DNA from: Acidovorax sp. 210-6
Lineage (GTDB): Bacteria; Pseudomonadota; Gammaproteobacteria; Burkholderiales; Burkholderiaceae_C
Direction of reading: 5' to 3'
Assembly (NCBI RefSeq): GCF_010020825.1
Contig: NZ_JAACJE010000001.1
Coordinates: 3,658,001-3,722,000 of the forward strand
Length of the DNA stretch: 64,000 nucleotides
Shown here: positions 19,011 to 27,142 of the stretch, piece by piece
How the letters are laid out: each line of letters starts with the position of its first letter
Position numbering within the stretch: the first letter of the stretch is position 1
The notes under the pieces: model-generated
Told to the model about the DNA's origin: nothing
Databases searched by the model: none
The model's input: the letters and a program-made list of their open reading frames with translations, nothing else
Position numbers and translations under genes: made by a program

Positions 19011-20585
19011 TCACGCCGCCGCGCGCACCATGTCCACCGCCTTTTCCGCGATCATGATGGTGGGGGCGTTGGTGTTGCCGCTGACGATGCGCGGCATGAT
19101 GGACGCATCGACCACGCGCAGGCCCTGCACGCCGCGCACGCGCAGCTGCGCATCCACCACGTCGTGCTCGCCCGGCCCCATGCGGCAGCTGCCCACGGGG
19201 TGGTAGATGGTGTCGGCGTGCTGGCGGATGAAGGCCTCGATCTCCGCGTCGGACTCCAGCACGGGCGCGGTGCCATAGCGCGCCAGCGCGGGCTGCGCCA
19301 GGATTTCCTGCATACGCCGAAAGCCGTGCACCATGCGGTCCATGTCGGCGCGCTCGCCCAGGAAGTTCGGGTCCACCAGCGGCAGCGCCATCGGGTCGCC
19401 GCTGGCGAGCTGCACGCTGCCCCGGCTCACGGGCTGCAGCAGGCAAACATGGCAGGAATGGCCGTGGCCCAGCACCGTTTTGCGGCCGTGATCCACCAGC
19501 TTGCCGATGACGAAATGCAGCTGCACGTCGGGCGCCGTTTCCGAGGGCTGGCTGCGGATGAATCCGCCCGCCTCGGCGAAGTTGGTCGTCAGCATGCCAC
19601 TGCGCTGACGCCGCCATTCGTGCACGCCGCGCACGATGCGCGCCACGCCGGGCACCGAGATGCCGAACAGCTCGCTCTGCCCCGGTGCATCGACCACGCG
19701 CACCACGTCGGGATGGTCGTGCAGGTGTGCGCCCACGCCCGGCTGGTCGTGCAGCACGGCAATGCCGTGGCGCTGCAGCTGCGCCCCGGGGCCGATGCCC
19801 GAGAGCATGAGCAGTTGCGGCGACAGCAGCGCGCCGGCGCTCAGCAACACCTCACGCTTGCAGCGCAGCTGCTGCAAGCGGTTGCCCTGGCGGAATTCCA
19901 CGCCCACGGCGCGGCGCCCGTCGAACAGCACGCGGGTGGCGTGCGCCCCAGTAAGCACCTGCAGGTTGGGCCGCGCCAGGTGCGGCGTAAGGTAGGCCTT
20001 GGCGGCGCTGAAGCGCTCGCCGTTGCGGTGGGTGACCTGGTATTCGCCCACGCCTTCCTGCGTGGCACCGTTGAAGTCGCGGTTGTGCGCGTGGCCCGCC
20101 TGCACGCCGGCCTCGACGAACACCCGGGCGAAGCGGGTGGGCGAACGCAGGTCCATCACGTTGAGCGGGCCGCCCGTGGCGTGCCAGGCGTCGGCGCCGC
20201 GCTCGTTGTTCTCTGCGCGCAGAAAGTACGGCAGCACGTCGCTCCAGCCCCAGCCCGGGTTGCCCTGCGCGGCCCAGTGATCGTAGTCCTGCGGCTGGCC
20301 GCGCACGTAGATCATGGCGTTGATGGAGCTGGAGCCGCCCAGCACCTTGCCACGCGGCTGGTAGCCCCGGCGCCCGCCCAGGCCAGGCTGCGGCGTGGTG
20401 TTCAGCCCCCAGCCGTTGAGCATGTACTTGGCCATCACGGCCAATCCTGCCGGGCAGTGGATGAGCACGCTGTGATCCGCCGGTCCGGCCTCCAGCAGGC
20501 ACACGCGCACAGCCGGGTCTTCGCTCAGGCGCCCAGCGAGCACGCAACCGGCCGATCCGCCCCCCACTACGATGTAGTCGAACAT
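19011..20585 (-). CDS. GMC-family FAD oxidoreductase (choline/alcohol dehydrogenase type)
   Basis: The 524-residue flavoenzyme starts with the dinucleotide-binding motif VVGGGSAGCVLAGRLSED, followed by the GMC signature PRGKVLGGSSSINAMIYVRG and the second signature SAGALLSPQLLMLSGIGP. The catalytic region HPVGSCRMG and SGNTNAPTIMIAEKA (active-site His and Asn) is present. It probably oxidises an alcohol to an aldehyde or acid; choline is only one of several possible substrates. No betaine aldehyde dehydrogenase or betI is nearby, which weakens a choline role. Confidence 0.88.
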   Translation of the reverse strand: MFDYIVVGGGSAGCVLAGRLSEDPAVRVCLLEAGPADHSVLIHCPAGLAVMAKYMLNGWGLNTTPQPGLGGRRGYQPRGKVLGGSSSINAMIYVRGQPQDYDHWAAQGNPGWGWSDVLPYFLRAENNERGADAWHATGGPLNVMDLRSPTRFARVFVEAGVQAGHAHNRDFNGATQEGVGEYQVTHRNGERFSAAKAYLTPHLARPNLQVLTGAHATRVLFDGRRAVGVEFRQGNRLQQLRCKREVLLSAGALLSPQLLMLSGIGPGAQLQRHGIAVLHDQPGVGAHLHDHPDVVRVVDAPGQSELFGISVPGVARIVRGVHEWRRQRSGMLTTNFAEAGGFIRSQPSETAPDVQLHFVIGKLVDHGRKTVLGHGHSCHVCLLQPVSRGSVQLASGDPMALPLVDPNFLGERADMDRMVHGFRRMQEILAQPALARYGTAPVLESDAEIEAFIRQHADTIYHPVGSCRMGPGEHDVVDAQLRVRGVQGLRVVDASIMPRIVSGNTNAPTIMIAEKAVDMVRAAA

Positions 20586-20681
20586 ACCCGTCTCCTCCGT
20601 GTTTGACGCACCTTAACCGATGGAGCGGGCCAATGCCGCTACGATGGTGGCTGTTGTTTCACTTTGCAGAGAGTACTCCAC

Positions 20682-21530
20682 ATGAGCATCACTACGGTTG
20701 GCATCATCGGCGCCGGCACCATGGGCAACGGCATTGCGCAGGCCTGCGCGGTCTCGGGCATCAACGTCGTAATGGTCGACATTTCGGACGCCGCGGTGCA
20801 GAAAGGCCTGGCCACCGTCTCCGGCAGCCTGGACCGCCTGATCAAGAAGGAAAAGATCACCCAGGCCGACAAGGACGCGGCGCTGGCGCGCATCAAGACC
20901 TCCACCAGCTACGACGACCTCAAGGCCGCGCAGCTCGTCATCGAGGCCGCCACCGAGAACTATGAGCTCAAGCTCAAGATCCTCAAGCAGGTGGACGGCA
21001 TCGTGGCCCCCGACGTGATCATCGCCTCGAACACCTCGTCGATCTCCATCACCAAGCTGGCCGCTGCCACCAGCCGCGCCGACAAGTTCATTGGCATGCA
21101 CTTCTTCAATCCCGTGCCGATGATGGCGCTGGTGGAGATCATCCGTGGACTGCAAACCAGCGACGCCACGCACGACGCCGTCAAGGCCATGGCGCTGGCG
21201 CTGGGCAAGAGCCCCATCACCGTCAAGAACGCCCCGGGCTTCGTGGTCAACCGCATTCTGGTGCCCATGATCAACGAGGCTTTCTTCGTGTTGGCCGAAG
21301 GCCTGGCCACGCCCGAGGACATCGACGCTGGCATGAAGCTGGGCTGCAACCAGCCGATTGGCCCGCTGGCCCTGGCCGACATGGTGGGCCTGGACGTGTG
21401 CCTGGCCGTGATGGACGTGTACCTTGCCGAGTTTGGCGACAGCAAGTACCGCGCCTGCCCGCTGCTGCGCGAAATGGTGGCCGCCGGCCGCCTGGGCCGC
21501 AAGACGGGCAGTGGCGTGTACCAGTACTGA
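20682..21530 (+). CDS. 3-hydroxybutyryl-CoA dehydrogenase
   Basis: The 282-residue NAD(P)-dependent enzyme interconverts acetoacetyl-CoA and 3-hydroxybutyryl-CoA. It shows the Rossmann motif GIIGAGTMGNGIAQA, the ATENYELK segment, SNTSSISITKLA, GMHFFNPVPMMALVEII with the catalytic His, and NAPGFVVNRIL. The length is standard for the single-domain bacterial enzyme. A GAGAG ribosome-binding sequence precedes ATG 20682, and a strong terminator follows the stop, so it is probably a single-gene transcript. It is divergent from the GMC gene. Confidence 0.93.
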   Translation: MSITTVGIIGAGTMGNGIAQACAVSGINVVMVDISDAAVQKGLATVSGSLDRLIKKEKITQADKDAALARIKTSTSYDDLKAAQLVIEAATENYELKLKILKQVDGIVAPDVIIASNTSSISITKLAAATSRADKFIGMHFFNPVPMMALVEIIRGLQTSDATHDAVKAMALALGKSPITVKNAPGFVVNRILVPMINEAFFVLAEGLATPEDIDAGMKLGCNQPIGPLALADMVGLDVCLAVMDVYLAEFGDSKYRACPLLREMVAAGRLGRKTGSGVYQY

Positions 21531-21549
21531 GCACCGCGCTCCCCTTCCA

Positions 21550-21578
21550 GGCCGGGCGGTTTCATCCGGCCTTTTTCT
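21550..21578 (+). terminator. Rho-independent terminator of the hydroxybutyryl-CoA dehydrogenase gene
   Basis: GGCCGG (21550-21555) pairs with CCGGCC (21566-21571) around a ten-base loop, and TTTTTCTT follows directly. Confidence 0.8.
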
Positions 21579-21594
21579 TGGCGTTTCATGGTCA

Positions 21595-21652
21595 AAATGC
21601 CCTGTAGCACTCGCCCATAAAGCGCATCTAGCTCCTTTTTCAGGAGCGCTTG
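21595..21652 (+). repeat. Dispersed palindromic repeat, copy J
   Basis: A divergent copy: AAAATGCCCTGTAGCAC, then CCCATAAAGCGCATCTAGCT and a tail TTTTTCAGGAGCG. It lies between the terminator and the ohrR operator. Confidence 0.55.
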
Positions 21653-21690
21653 TTCTATCCCCTGTGTTTCAGAGGGCCTTCCAGTGATTT

Positions 21691-21718
21691 AATTGCACGC
21701 AATTTAATTGCCAGCAAT
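21691..21718. promoter_or_regulatory. Tandem OhrR-type operator
   Basis: AATTGCACGCAATT (21691-21704) has perfect 6-bp arms around a 2-bp centre. Directly beside it, ATTGCCAGCAAT (21707-21718) repeats the same arms in shortened form. AT-rich inverted repeats of this type are bound by OhrR. They lie 10-40 bp upstream of the ohrR start, placing the promoter under autoregulation; the downstream ohr gene would be co-controlled. Confidence 0.7.
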
Positions 21719-21728
21719 AATTCATCCT

Positions 21729-22190
21729 ATGCCCACCGAACACACCACCGAGAGCCCCAGCCCACCCATCCTGTGGCTCGACAACCAGGTCTGCTTCGCG
21801 CTGTATTCCACCTCGCTGGCGATGACCAAGCTCTACAAGCCGCTGCTCGACGCCATCGGCCTGACCTATCCGCAGTACCTCGTGATGCTGGTGCTGTGGG
21901 AGCAGGACGGGCCCACCGTCTCCGAACTCGGCGAGCGCCTGTTCCTCGACTCCGGCACGCTGACGCCGCTGCTCAAACGCCTCGAAACCTCGGGCCTAGT
22001 GGAACGCCAGCGCGATCCGCAGGACGAGCGCCGCGTGCGCATCCGCCTCACGCCGCAGGGCCGTGCGCTGCGCGAGCGGGCCGAAAGCGTGCCCGCCTGC
22101 GTGCTGCGGGGCAGCCACACCCCGCTGCCCGAACTGCACGCGCTGACGCTCCAGCTCCAGGCGCTGCGCGCCCAGTTGGCCCCGGCCTGA
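21729..22190 (+). CDS. ohrR: OhrR, MarR-family organic-peroxide-sensing repressor
   Basis: The 153-residue winged-helix regulator has the sensor cysteine Cys22 in the [13 protein letters not shown] segment that is diagnostic for OhrR. The DNA-binding part follows: [25 protein letters not shown], then the wing [18 protein letters not shown]. Oxidation of this cysteine by organic hydroperoxides would release the repressor from the tandem operator just upstream. A second cysteine near residue 124 (VPACVLRG) may be the resolving residue of the two-Cys class. ohr follows 54 bp downstream on the same strand. Confidence 0.92.
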   Translation: MPTEHTTESPSPPILWLDNQVCFALYSTSLAMTKLYKPLLDAIGLTYPQYLVMLVLWEQDGPTVSELGERLFLDSGTLTPLLKRLETSGLVERQRDPQDERRVRIRLTPQGRALRERAESVPACVLRGSHTPLPELHALTLQLQALRAQLAPA

Positions 22191-22244
22191 CACCTCCGAT
22201 TCACCCCCCGCCCGCTCCGGGCACCACCTGCAAAGGAAAGCACC

Positions 22245-22661
22245 ATGACCACGCTCGACAAAGTCCTCTACACCGCCCGCGCCCACACCACCGGGGGCCG
22301 CGACGGCGCCTCGCGCACCGACGACGGCCGCCTCGATGTGAAACTGTCCTCGCCCGGCACCTCGGGCACCGGCACCAACCCCGAGCAGCTGTTCGCCGCC
22401 GGCTACTCGGCCTGCTTCATCGGCGCACTCAAGGCCGTGGGCGGCATGCAGAAAATCGCCATCCCGCAGGACGTGGCCGTGGACGCCGAGGTGGACCTCG
22501 GCCCCATCACCGGCGGCTATGGCATCGCCGTGCGCCTGCAAGTGCACCTGCCTGGCATGGACCGCGCCGCCGCCCAGGCGCTGGTGGACGCGGCCCACAA
22601 GGTCTGCCCCTACTCCAACGCCACGCGCGGCAACATCGATGTGACGATCACGCTGGGTTGA
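22245..22661 (+). CDS. ohr: Organic hydroperoxide resistance peroxidase Ohr
   Basis: The 138-residue thiol peroxidase reduces organic hydroperoxides. Both catalytic cysteines are present, Cys57 in [11 protein letters not shown] and Cys121 in [13 protein letters not shown], together with the conserved arginine near residue 19. An AAAGGAAAG ribosome-binding sequence precedes ATG 22245. It is paired with ohrR directly upstream. Confidence 0.95.
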   Translation: MTTLDKVLYTARAHTTGGRDGASRTDDGRLDVKLSSPGTSGTGTNPEQLFAAGYSACFIGALKAVGGMQKIAIPQDVAVDAEVDLGPITGGYGIAVRLQVHLPGMDRAAAQALVDAAHKVCPYSNATRGNIDVTITLG

Positions 22662-22666
22662 AGTCA

Positions 22667-22745
22667 CCCCCCTGTGTCGCCTTCGGCGCCATCCCCCCGC
22701 TCTCGCAGTGCTGCGCACTGCGGGCAGGGGGACGCTCCCGGTGCT
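22667..22745 (-). repeat. GC-rich hairpin repeat, copy 2 (inverted)
   Basis: ACCCCCCTGTGTCGCC, then a hairpin CGCAGTGC/GCACTGCG flanked by CCCCCCGCTCT and GGGCAGGGGG. It has the architecture of the copies near 3.9 and 25.6 kb in the opposite orientation. The remaining sequence to 22956 has only a short direct repeat, GGCATGGATCA, at 22801 and 22835. Confidence 0.55.
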
Positions 22746-22956
22746 GCGGGGCGACCCTTGCACGGGAGCTCTGGCCTAGGCAGCGCCAGTTCATGCGCGC
22801 GGCATGGATCACTGAAACCACCGCAGATTGCCGTGGCATGGATCAGACCCAAGGCCCGCGACCTCATGGCAAAAAGCGACCGACGCTTGAGTGCCATGAC
22901 GCCAGTGGGCTATGCTCTGCCCCTACAGCGTGACGCCTTGTTGACCGGATTCGCCC

Positions 22957-23268
22957 ATGAAAGACCTGATCCGCACCGTCTTTTCCATTCGCCAGAAGCG
23001 CCGCAGCCCGCCTGCGGGGCCCGTGCCACCCATGGGCAGCCTGCTCATCCGGGGCGAGATTCGCATGACCGTGAACCAGAACATCCCGCGCGAACTGTGG
23101 AGCTGGATGCTGCTGTCGGGCTGGCGCGCCATTCCGGTCAAAAAAGACCGCCGCAAGGCACGCGACCTGCCTCCGGGTGCGCTGCTGGAGCTCATCAGCG
23201 CCCACCCCACGGAACGCAACACGGTGCACGCCCGCGTCCTCGCCCAAGCCAGCGACAAGCCCCGGTAA
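22957..23268 (+). CDS. Small conserved-looking hypothetical protein
   Basis: The 103-residue basic protein is not one I recognise. It has a Lys/Arg/Pro-rich N-terminal third, a central RMTVNQNIPRELWSWMLLSGWR segment and a basic PVKKDRRKARDLPPGALLELI stretch. There is no signal peptide or membrane helix. Coding is favoured over the antisense frames because the protein has balanced composition and no low-complexity arrays. It stands alone between ohr and the convergent ligase gene, with a long hairpin after its stop. Confidence 0.6.
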   Translation: MKDLIRTVFSIRQKRRSPPAGPVPPMGSLLIRGEIRMTVNQNIPRELWSWMLLSGWRAIPVKKDRRKARDLPPGALLELISAHPTERNTVHARVLAQASDKPR

Positions 23269-23271
23269 AAG

Positions 23272-23323
23272 ACCGAGGGGCCGGCGCCATGCGCCATGGA
23301 TGGCACGGTGCAGGCTCCTCGGT
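23272..23323. terminator. Long inverted repeat between convergent genes (possible terminator)
   Basis: ACCGAGGGGCC (23272-23282) pairs with GGCTCCTCGGT (23313-23323) with one mismatch, and the loop region itself contains GGCGCC and GCGCC hairpins. It lies between two convergent stops. No T-run follows, so any termination would be Rho-aided or structural. Confidence 0.4.
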
Positions 23324-23339
23324 GTAGGGTACGTGGGTC

Positions 23340-24587
23340 TCAGCGGTAGCTGCGCGCGTCCTCGATGACTTTTCCATCGTTGGGCAGGCTGCCAGGCGCC
23401 ACCATTTCCACCTCGCCGCGCAGCTTGGTCACCTCGCGCATGGCGTCCTGCAACTGAACAGCGAGACCGCCAGCGGTTTCGGTGGTCTCCACCTGGAGCA
23501 CCATCTGGTCGTTGGCCATTTCACCACTGACCACGAGCCGGGCACGCTGAACCTGCGGAAAGCGTTTCACGATGGCGTCCACCTGGCCAGGATGCACAAA
23601 CATACCGCGCACCTTGGTCGTCTGGTCCGCACGCCCCATCCAGCCCTTGATGCGCGTGTTGGTGCGGCCCGTGGGGCATGCGCCAGGCAGCACCGCAGAG
23701 AGGTCGCCCGTGCCAAAACGGATCAGCGGGTAGTCGGGGTTGAGCGTGGTGACCACCAGCTCGCCCACCTCGCCCTCGGGCACGGGATCGCCCGTTCCGG
23801 GGCGCACGATCTCGACGATCACGCCTTCGTCCAGCACCAGACCTTCACGGGCCTCGGTTTCGTAGGCAATCAACCCCAGATCGGCCGTGCCGTAGCACTG
23901 GTAGCCGGTGATGCCGCGCTCTTGCAGCCAGTCGCGCAGCGAAGGCGGAAAGGCCTCCGCCGAGAGCATGGCCTTGGTCAGGCTGGGCAGGGGAATGCCC
24001 ATTTCGGCCGCCTTCTCCACGATGATCTTGAGAAAGCTTGGGGTGCCGATATAGCCCGCGGGCTTGAGGTCGGCAATGGCCTGCACCTGCTGCTCGGTCT
24101 GGCCCGTGCCGCCGGGGAACACCGTGCAGCCCATGGCGTGGGCGCCGCTCTCCATCATGGAGCCTGCGGGTACGAAGTGGTAGGAAAAGCAGTTGTGGAT
24201 CAGCTCTCCGGGGCGAAAGCCTGCTGCATAGATGGCACGCGCCATGCGCCAATAGTCGGGGCGTGCGCCTTCGGGTTCGTACAGGGGGCCGGGGCTTGCG
24301 AACACGCGCGGCATGGCCTTGCCAAAGCCGACGGCCGCAAAGCCACCGAAGGGGCTGTCGGCGCGCTGGGCTTGCTGGCGCTCCAGCAGCTCATACTTGC
24401 GCGTGACAGGCAAGCGGGCCAGGGCCTGGCGGCTGGTGATGGCGGCAGCGTCCACACCCGCCAGGATGCTTGCAAAGGCGCTGCTGGCCTTTTGAGCGTG
24501 GGCCACCTGCTGCGGCAATGCAGCCATGTGGGCGGCTTCGCGCTCGGCACTGGAGCGTGTTTCCAGTGCGTCATAGAACTTGCTCAT
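23340..24587 (-). CDS. Phenylacetate-CoA ligase-like AMP-forming acid-CoA ligase (PaaK family)
   Basis: The 415-residue enzyme belongs to the PaaK branch of adenylating CoA ligases. Supporting segments are FASPGPLYEPEG, YIGTPSFLKIIVEKA, MLSAEAFPPSLRDWLQERG, the acid-binding/ATP motif QCYGTADLGLIAYE, LIRFGTGDLS and the C-terminal KVRGMFVHPGQVDAIVKRFP. ATG 24587 is used; an earlier in-frame ATG at 24656 lies inside repeat copy D. It is the last gene of the minus-strand liv-type unit, so it probably activates the imported acid, likely aromatic or aliphatic, to its CoA thioester. The exact substrate is unknown. Confidence 0.85.
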   Translation of the reverse strand: MSKFYDALETRSSAEREAAHMAALPQQVAHAQKASSAFASILAGVDAAAITSRQALARLPVTRKYELLERQQAQRADSPFGGFAAVGFGKAMPRVFASPGPLYEPEGARPDYWRMARAIYAAGFRPGELIHNCFSYHFVPAGSMMESGAHAMGCTVFPGGTGQTEQQVQAIADLKPAGYIGTPSFLKIIVEKAAEMGIPLPSLTKAMLSAEAFPPSLRDWLQERGITGYQCYGTADLGLIAYETEAREGLVLDEGVIVEIVRPGTGDPVPEGEVGELVVTTLNPDYPLIRFGTGDLSAVLPGACPTGRTNTRIKGWMGRADQTTKVRGMFVHPGQVDAIVKRFPQVQRARLVVSGEMANDQMVLQVETTETAGGLAVQLQDAMREVTKLRGEVEMVAPGSLPNDGKVIEDARSYR

Positions 24588-24611
24588 GCCGGGGGCTCCT
24601 GTGTCTGAAAG

Positions 24612-24677
24612 AAATTTGGATAAAAAGGCTCCTGACGCCCATTCAGAAAGCGCCAAAAGCTATAAAAAATGTAGCAA
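24612..24677 (+). repeat. Dispersed palindromic repeat, copy D
   Basis: AAAAAGGCTCCTGACGCCC, then ATTCAGAAAGCGCC and AAAAGCTATAAAAAATG. It lies inside the predicted operon, between livF and the PaaK-like gene. Confidence 0.7.
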
Positions 24678-25487
24678 TCAGGCCAGCCAGCGCTTGCGCC
24701 GCTTGTAGCTCTTGACGTCCTTGAAGCTCTTGCGCTCGCCGCCGCCGACGCCGAGGTAGAACTCCTTGACGTCCTCGTTGCTGGCCAGATCGACGGAGGC
24801 GCCGTCCATCACGACCCGGCCCGACTCCATGATGTAGCCGTAGTCGGAATACTTCAGGGCCATGTTGGTGTTCTGCTCGGCCAGCAGGAAGGTGACCTTT
24901 TCCTTCTTGTTGAGGTCTTGCACGATGTTGAACACCTCCTCCACGATTTGCGGCGCCAGGCCCATCGAGGGTTCGTCCAGCAGCACCATCTTGGGGTTGG
25001 TCATGAGCGCGCGGCCAATGGCGCACATCTGCTGCTCGCCGCCCGAGGTGTAGGCCGCCTGCGATGTGCGGCGCGTTTTCAGGCGCGGGAAGTAGTTGTA
25101 GACCTTTTCGAGGTTGGCGGCGATCTCGGCCTTGCTCGAACGCGTATAGGCGCCGGTCATCAGGTTTTCTTCGATGGTCAGGTGTGCGAAGCAGTGGCGA
25201 CCTTCCATGACCTGCACCACGCCACGCTTGACGAGGTCGGCAGGCGAAAGGTTCTCGATGCGCTCGCCATGCAGCTCGATGGAGCCCTTGGTGACCTCGC
25301 CACGCTCCCCCTTGAGCAGGTTGGAGATGGCGCGCAGCGTCGTCGTCTTGCCCGCGCCGTTACCGCCCAGGATGGCCACGATGCCCCCTTCGGGCACCTG
25401 CAGCGAGACACCCTTGAGCACGAGGATCACATGGTTGTAGATGACCTCGATGCCGTTGACGTTGAGAACAATGTTTTTTGAATCCAT
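24678..25487 (-). CDS. livF: Branched-chain amino acid-type ABC transporter ATP-binding protein LivF
   Basis: The 269-residue ATPase has Walker A GGNGAGKTTTLRAI, Walker B MVLLDEPSMGLAP and an H-loop region LLAEQNTN. The signature is TSGGEQQMCAIGRAL, with Thr in place of the usual Leu. It is the second nucleotide-binding subunit of the transporter encoded by its neighbours. ATG 25487 has a GAAGG ribosome-binding sequence; codons further upstream would encode the repeat-bearing spacer. A C-terminal basic tail (YKRRKRWLA) is longer than usual. The gene is set apart from the binding-protein gene by 200 bp holding two hairpin structures. Confidence 0.92.
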   Translation of the reverse strand: MDSKNIVLNVNGIEVIYNHVILVLKGVSLQVPEGGIVAILGGNGAGKTTTLRAISNLLKGERGEVTKGSIELHGERIENLSPADLVKRGVVQVMEGRHCFAHLTIEENLMTGAYTRSSKAEIAANLEKVYNYFPRLKTRRTSQAAYTSGGEQQMCAIGRALMTNPKMVLLDEPSMGLAPQIVEEVFNIVQDLNKKEKVTFLLAEQNTNMALKYSDYGYIMESGRVVMDGASVDLASNEDVKEFYLGVGGGERKSFKDVKSYKRRKRWLA

Positions 25488-25504
25488 GGTGTTGCCTTCG
25501 CTGT

Positions 25505-25543
25505 GCCAATCGAAAGGGTTGCGGCACAACTCTTTCGATTGGC
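25505..25543. promoter_or_regulatory. 12-bp perfect inverted repeat in the livF leader
   Basis: GCCAATCGAAAG (25505-25516) and CTTTCGATTGGC (25532-25543) are perfect complements separated by 15 bases. In the minus-strand transcript this is a strong stem-loop between the binding-protein gene and livF. It may stabilise the upstream message or attenuate downstream transcription, a common way to make more binding protein than ATPase. Confidence 0.55.
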
Positions 25544-25627
25544 GGCTGTCATCACAGCCGTTCAAAACTGGCGCGGCTCCCTCGCCAGAGACACCGTGGA
25601 ACGGGCTTTGCCCGGCCACCGGTGTCG

Positions 25628-25687
25628 TCCCCCTTCCCGCGCGAAGCGCGAGAGAAGGGGGAAGGCGCGCAAGCGCCTCAGGGGGAT
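25628..25687 (+). repeat. GC-rich hairpin repeat, copy 3
   Basis: CCCCCTTCCCGCGCGAAGCGCG, then AGAGAAGGGGGAAGGCGCGC and AAGCGCCTCAGGGGG. Outer C and G runs enclose one hairpin and a second one follows. It begins directly after the stop of the binding-protein gene and has the same orientation as copy 1. Confidence 0.65.
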
Positions 25688-25691
25688 GTCC

Positions 25692-27020
25692 TCAAGACTG
25701 GCAGTCAGCCGCGTCGCGACGGGTCAGCTTCTTGTCGGACATGTACTTTTCAGAACCTGCCTTGATCATGGGCTTGAGGATCTGCTCGTCGGCCTGGTAC
25801 CAGTCGGCACCGATGTTCCACTTCTTGCCGTCCCAGGTCTGCACGCGGGCCCAGGTCGAACCCATGTGGTCGGCGCAGCTGGTGGACAGCGGACGCATCA
25901 CACCACTGAAGCCCAGCGCGTCGAGCTTCTTCTGGTCGAGTGCCAGGTTTTCCAGGCCCCAGCGCACTTGCTCACCGGTCATGACCTTGCCCTTGCCGAA
26001 GCGCTCCTGGGCGCGGCGCACGGCCTCGATGCTCAGCATCTGAATGATCACGCCACGGGTGTAGAGCACGGAGCCCACCTCATCCTTCGGCCCGGTGCCC
26101 TGGCCCTTGTCGTGCACATGCTTGAGGATGTCCTGGATGACCTTGGGTTGCTGGCCCGAACCGTTGAGTGCCAGCGCGTTGTAGCCCTTGGCACCTTCGC
26201 CCACGTCACGCACATCGGGTTCGGCACCGGCCCACCACACACCGTACATCTTGTCGCGCGGGTAGCCCGTGGCCTGGGCTTCCTTCAGGGCGGTGGAGTT
26301 CATCACGCCCCAGCCCCACAGCAGCACGAAGTCGGGGCGGCTCTGGCGCACTTGCAGCCAGGTGGCCTTCTGCTCGACGCCAGGCGCCGTCACGGGCAGC
26401 ATCTGCAGCTCGAAGCCGTGCATCTTGGCGCGCTCCTGCAGCAGCGGGATGGGTTCCTTGCCGAACGGGCTGTCGTGATACACCAGAGCGATCTTCTTGC
26501 CCTTGAGCTTGTCCATGCCGCCCAGGTTCTTGCCGATGTGCTGGATCAGGATGTCGGCGCCGGTCCAGTAGCTGCCCATGAAGGGGAAGTTCCACTTGAA
26601 GGCCATGCCGTCCTGCGAGACGGAGAGACCGTAGCCCAGCGTCATCAGCGGTACCTTGTCGGCGGGCGCCTTCTCGGTCAGGGCGAAGGTGATGCCAGTC
26701 GATTGCGGATCGAACAGCGACACGCCGGGACGGCTCTTGAGGCGTTCGTAGCACTCCACGCCGCGGTCGGTGGCGTAGCCGGTTTCGCACTCTTCAAAGG
26801 TCAGCTTCACGCCGTTGATGCCGCCGTCACGGGCATTGATGAGCTTGATGTAGTCCTGCTTGCCGTTGGCCCAGGGCGTGCCATTGGGTGCATAGGGACC
26901 GGTACGGTAGGACAGCAGCGGGAAGAACTGCTCCTTGGCCTGCGCGATGGCGCTGGTGCTCAGGGACGAGGCACCTGCAGCCACCACGGCAGCGGCAATC
27001 ACGATTTTCGAAAGCTTCAT
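25692..27020 (-). CDS. Periplasmic substrate-binding protein of the liv-type ABC transporter
   Basis: The 442-residue type I periplasmic binding protein begins with a signal peptide (MKLSKIVIAAAVVAAGASSL, cleaved near SAIAQA). Mature features are LLSYRTGPYAPNGTPWANGKQDYIKLINARDGG, GVECYERLK and KGKKIALVYHDSPFGKE. The family is larger than true LivJ/LivK and is typical of betaproteobacterial transporters for aromatic or other organic acids. ATG 27020 follows an AAAGGAGA ribosome-binding sequence. The two flanking acyl-CoA ligases suggest a carboxylic acid ligand rather than leucine; this is inferred from context. Confidence 0.9.
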   Translation of the reverse strand: MKLSKIVIAAAVVAAGASSLSTSAIAQAKEQFFPLLSYRTGPYAPNGTPWANGKQDYIKLINARDGGINGVKLTFEECETGYATDRGVECYERLKSRPGVSLFDPQSTGITFALTEKAPADKVPLMTLGYGLSVSQDGMAFKWNFPFMGSYWTGADILIQHIGKNLGGMDKLKGKKIALVYHDSPFGKEPIPLLQERAKMHGFELQMLPVTAPGVEQKATWLQVRQSRPDFVLLWGWGVMNSTALKEAQATGYPRDKMYGVWWAGAEPDVRDVGEGAKGYNALALNGSGQQPKVIQDILKHVHDKGQGTGPKDEVGSVLYTRGVIIQMLSIEAVRRAQERFGKGKVMTGEQVRWGLENLALDQKKLDALGFSGVMRPLSTSCADHMGSTWARVQTWDGKKWNIGADWYQADEQILKPMIKAGSEKYMSDKKLTRRDAADCQS

Positions 27021-27142
27021 GTATGTCTCCTTTGAATGAAAGTGTTGAAGCACGGGAAAAGACCGGGTCTCCAGTGGACGCCCCCTTCAGGAGCGAGCGC
27101 ATCGGGAATTGCGTGTAAGTGGTTTCCTGCAGAGAGCCTGCC

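Noticed and set aside
19011-20585. Naming the GMC gene betA (choline dehydrogenase)
   Set aside because: The GMC signatures do not separate choline dehydrogenase from other alcohol dehydrogenases, and no betB, betI or choline transporter is nearby.
22864-23247. A 127-codon minus-strand frame opposite the 103-residue gene
   Set aside because: Its composition is skewed (Arg/Gln/His) and it lacks a ribosome-binding sequence; the plus-strand protein looks more natural, though this is a judgement call.
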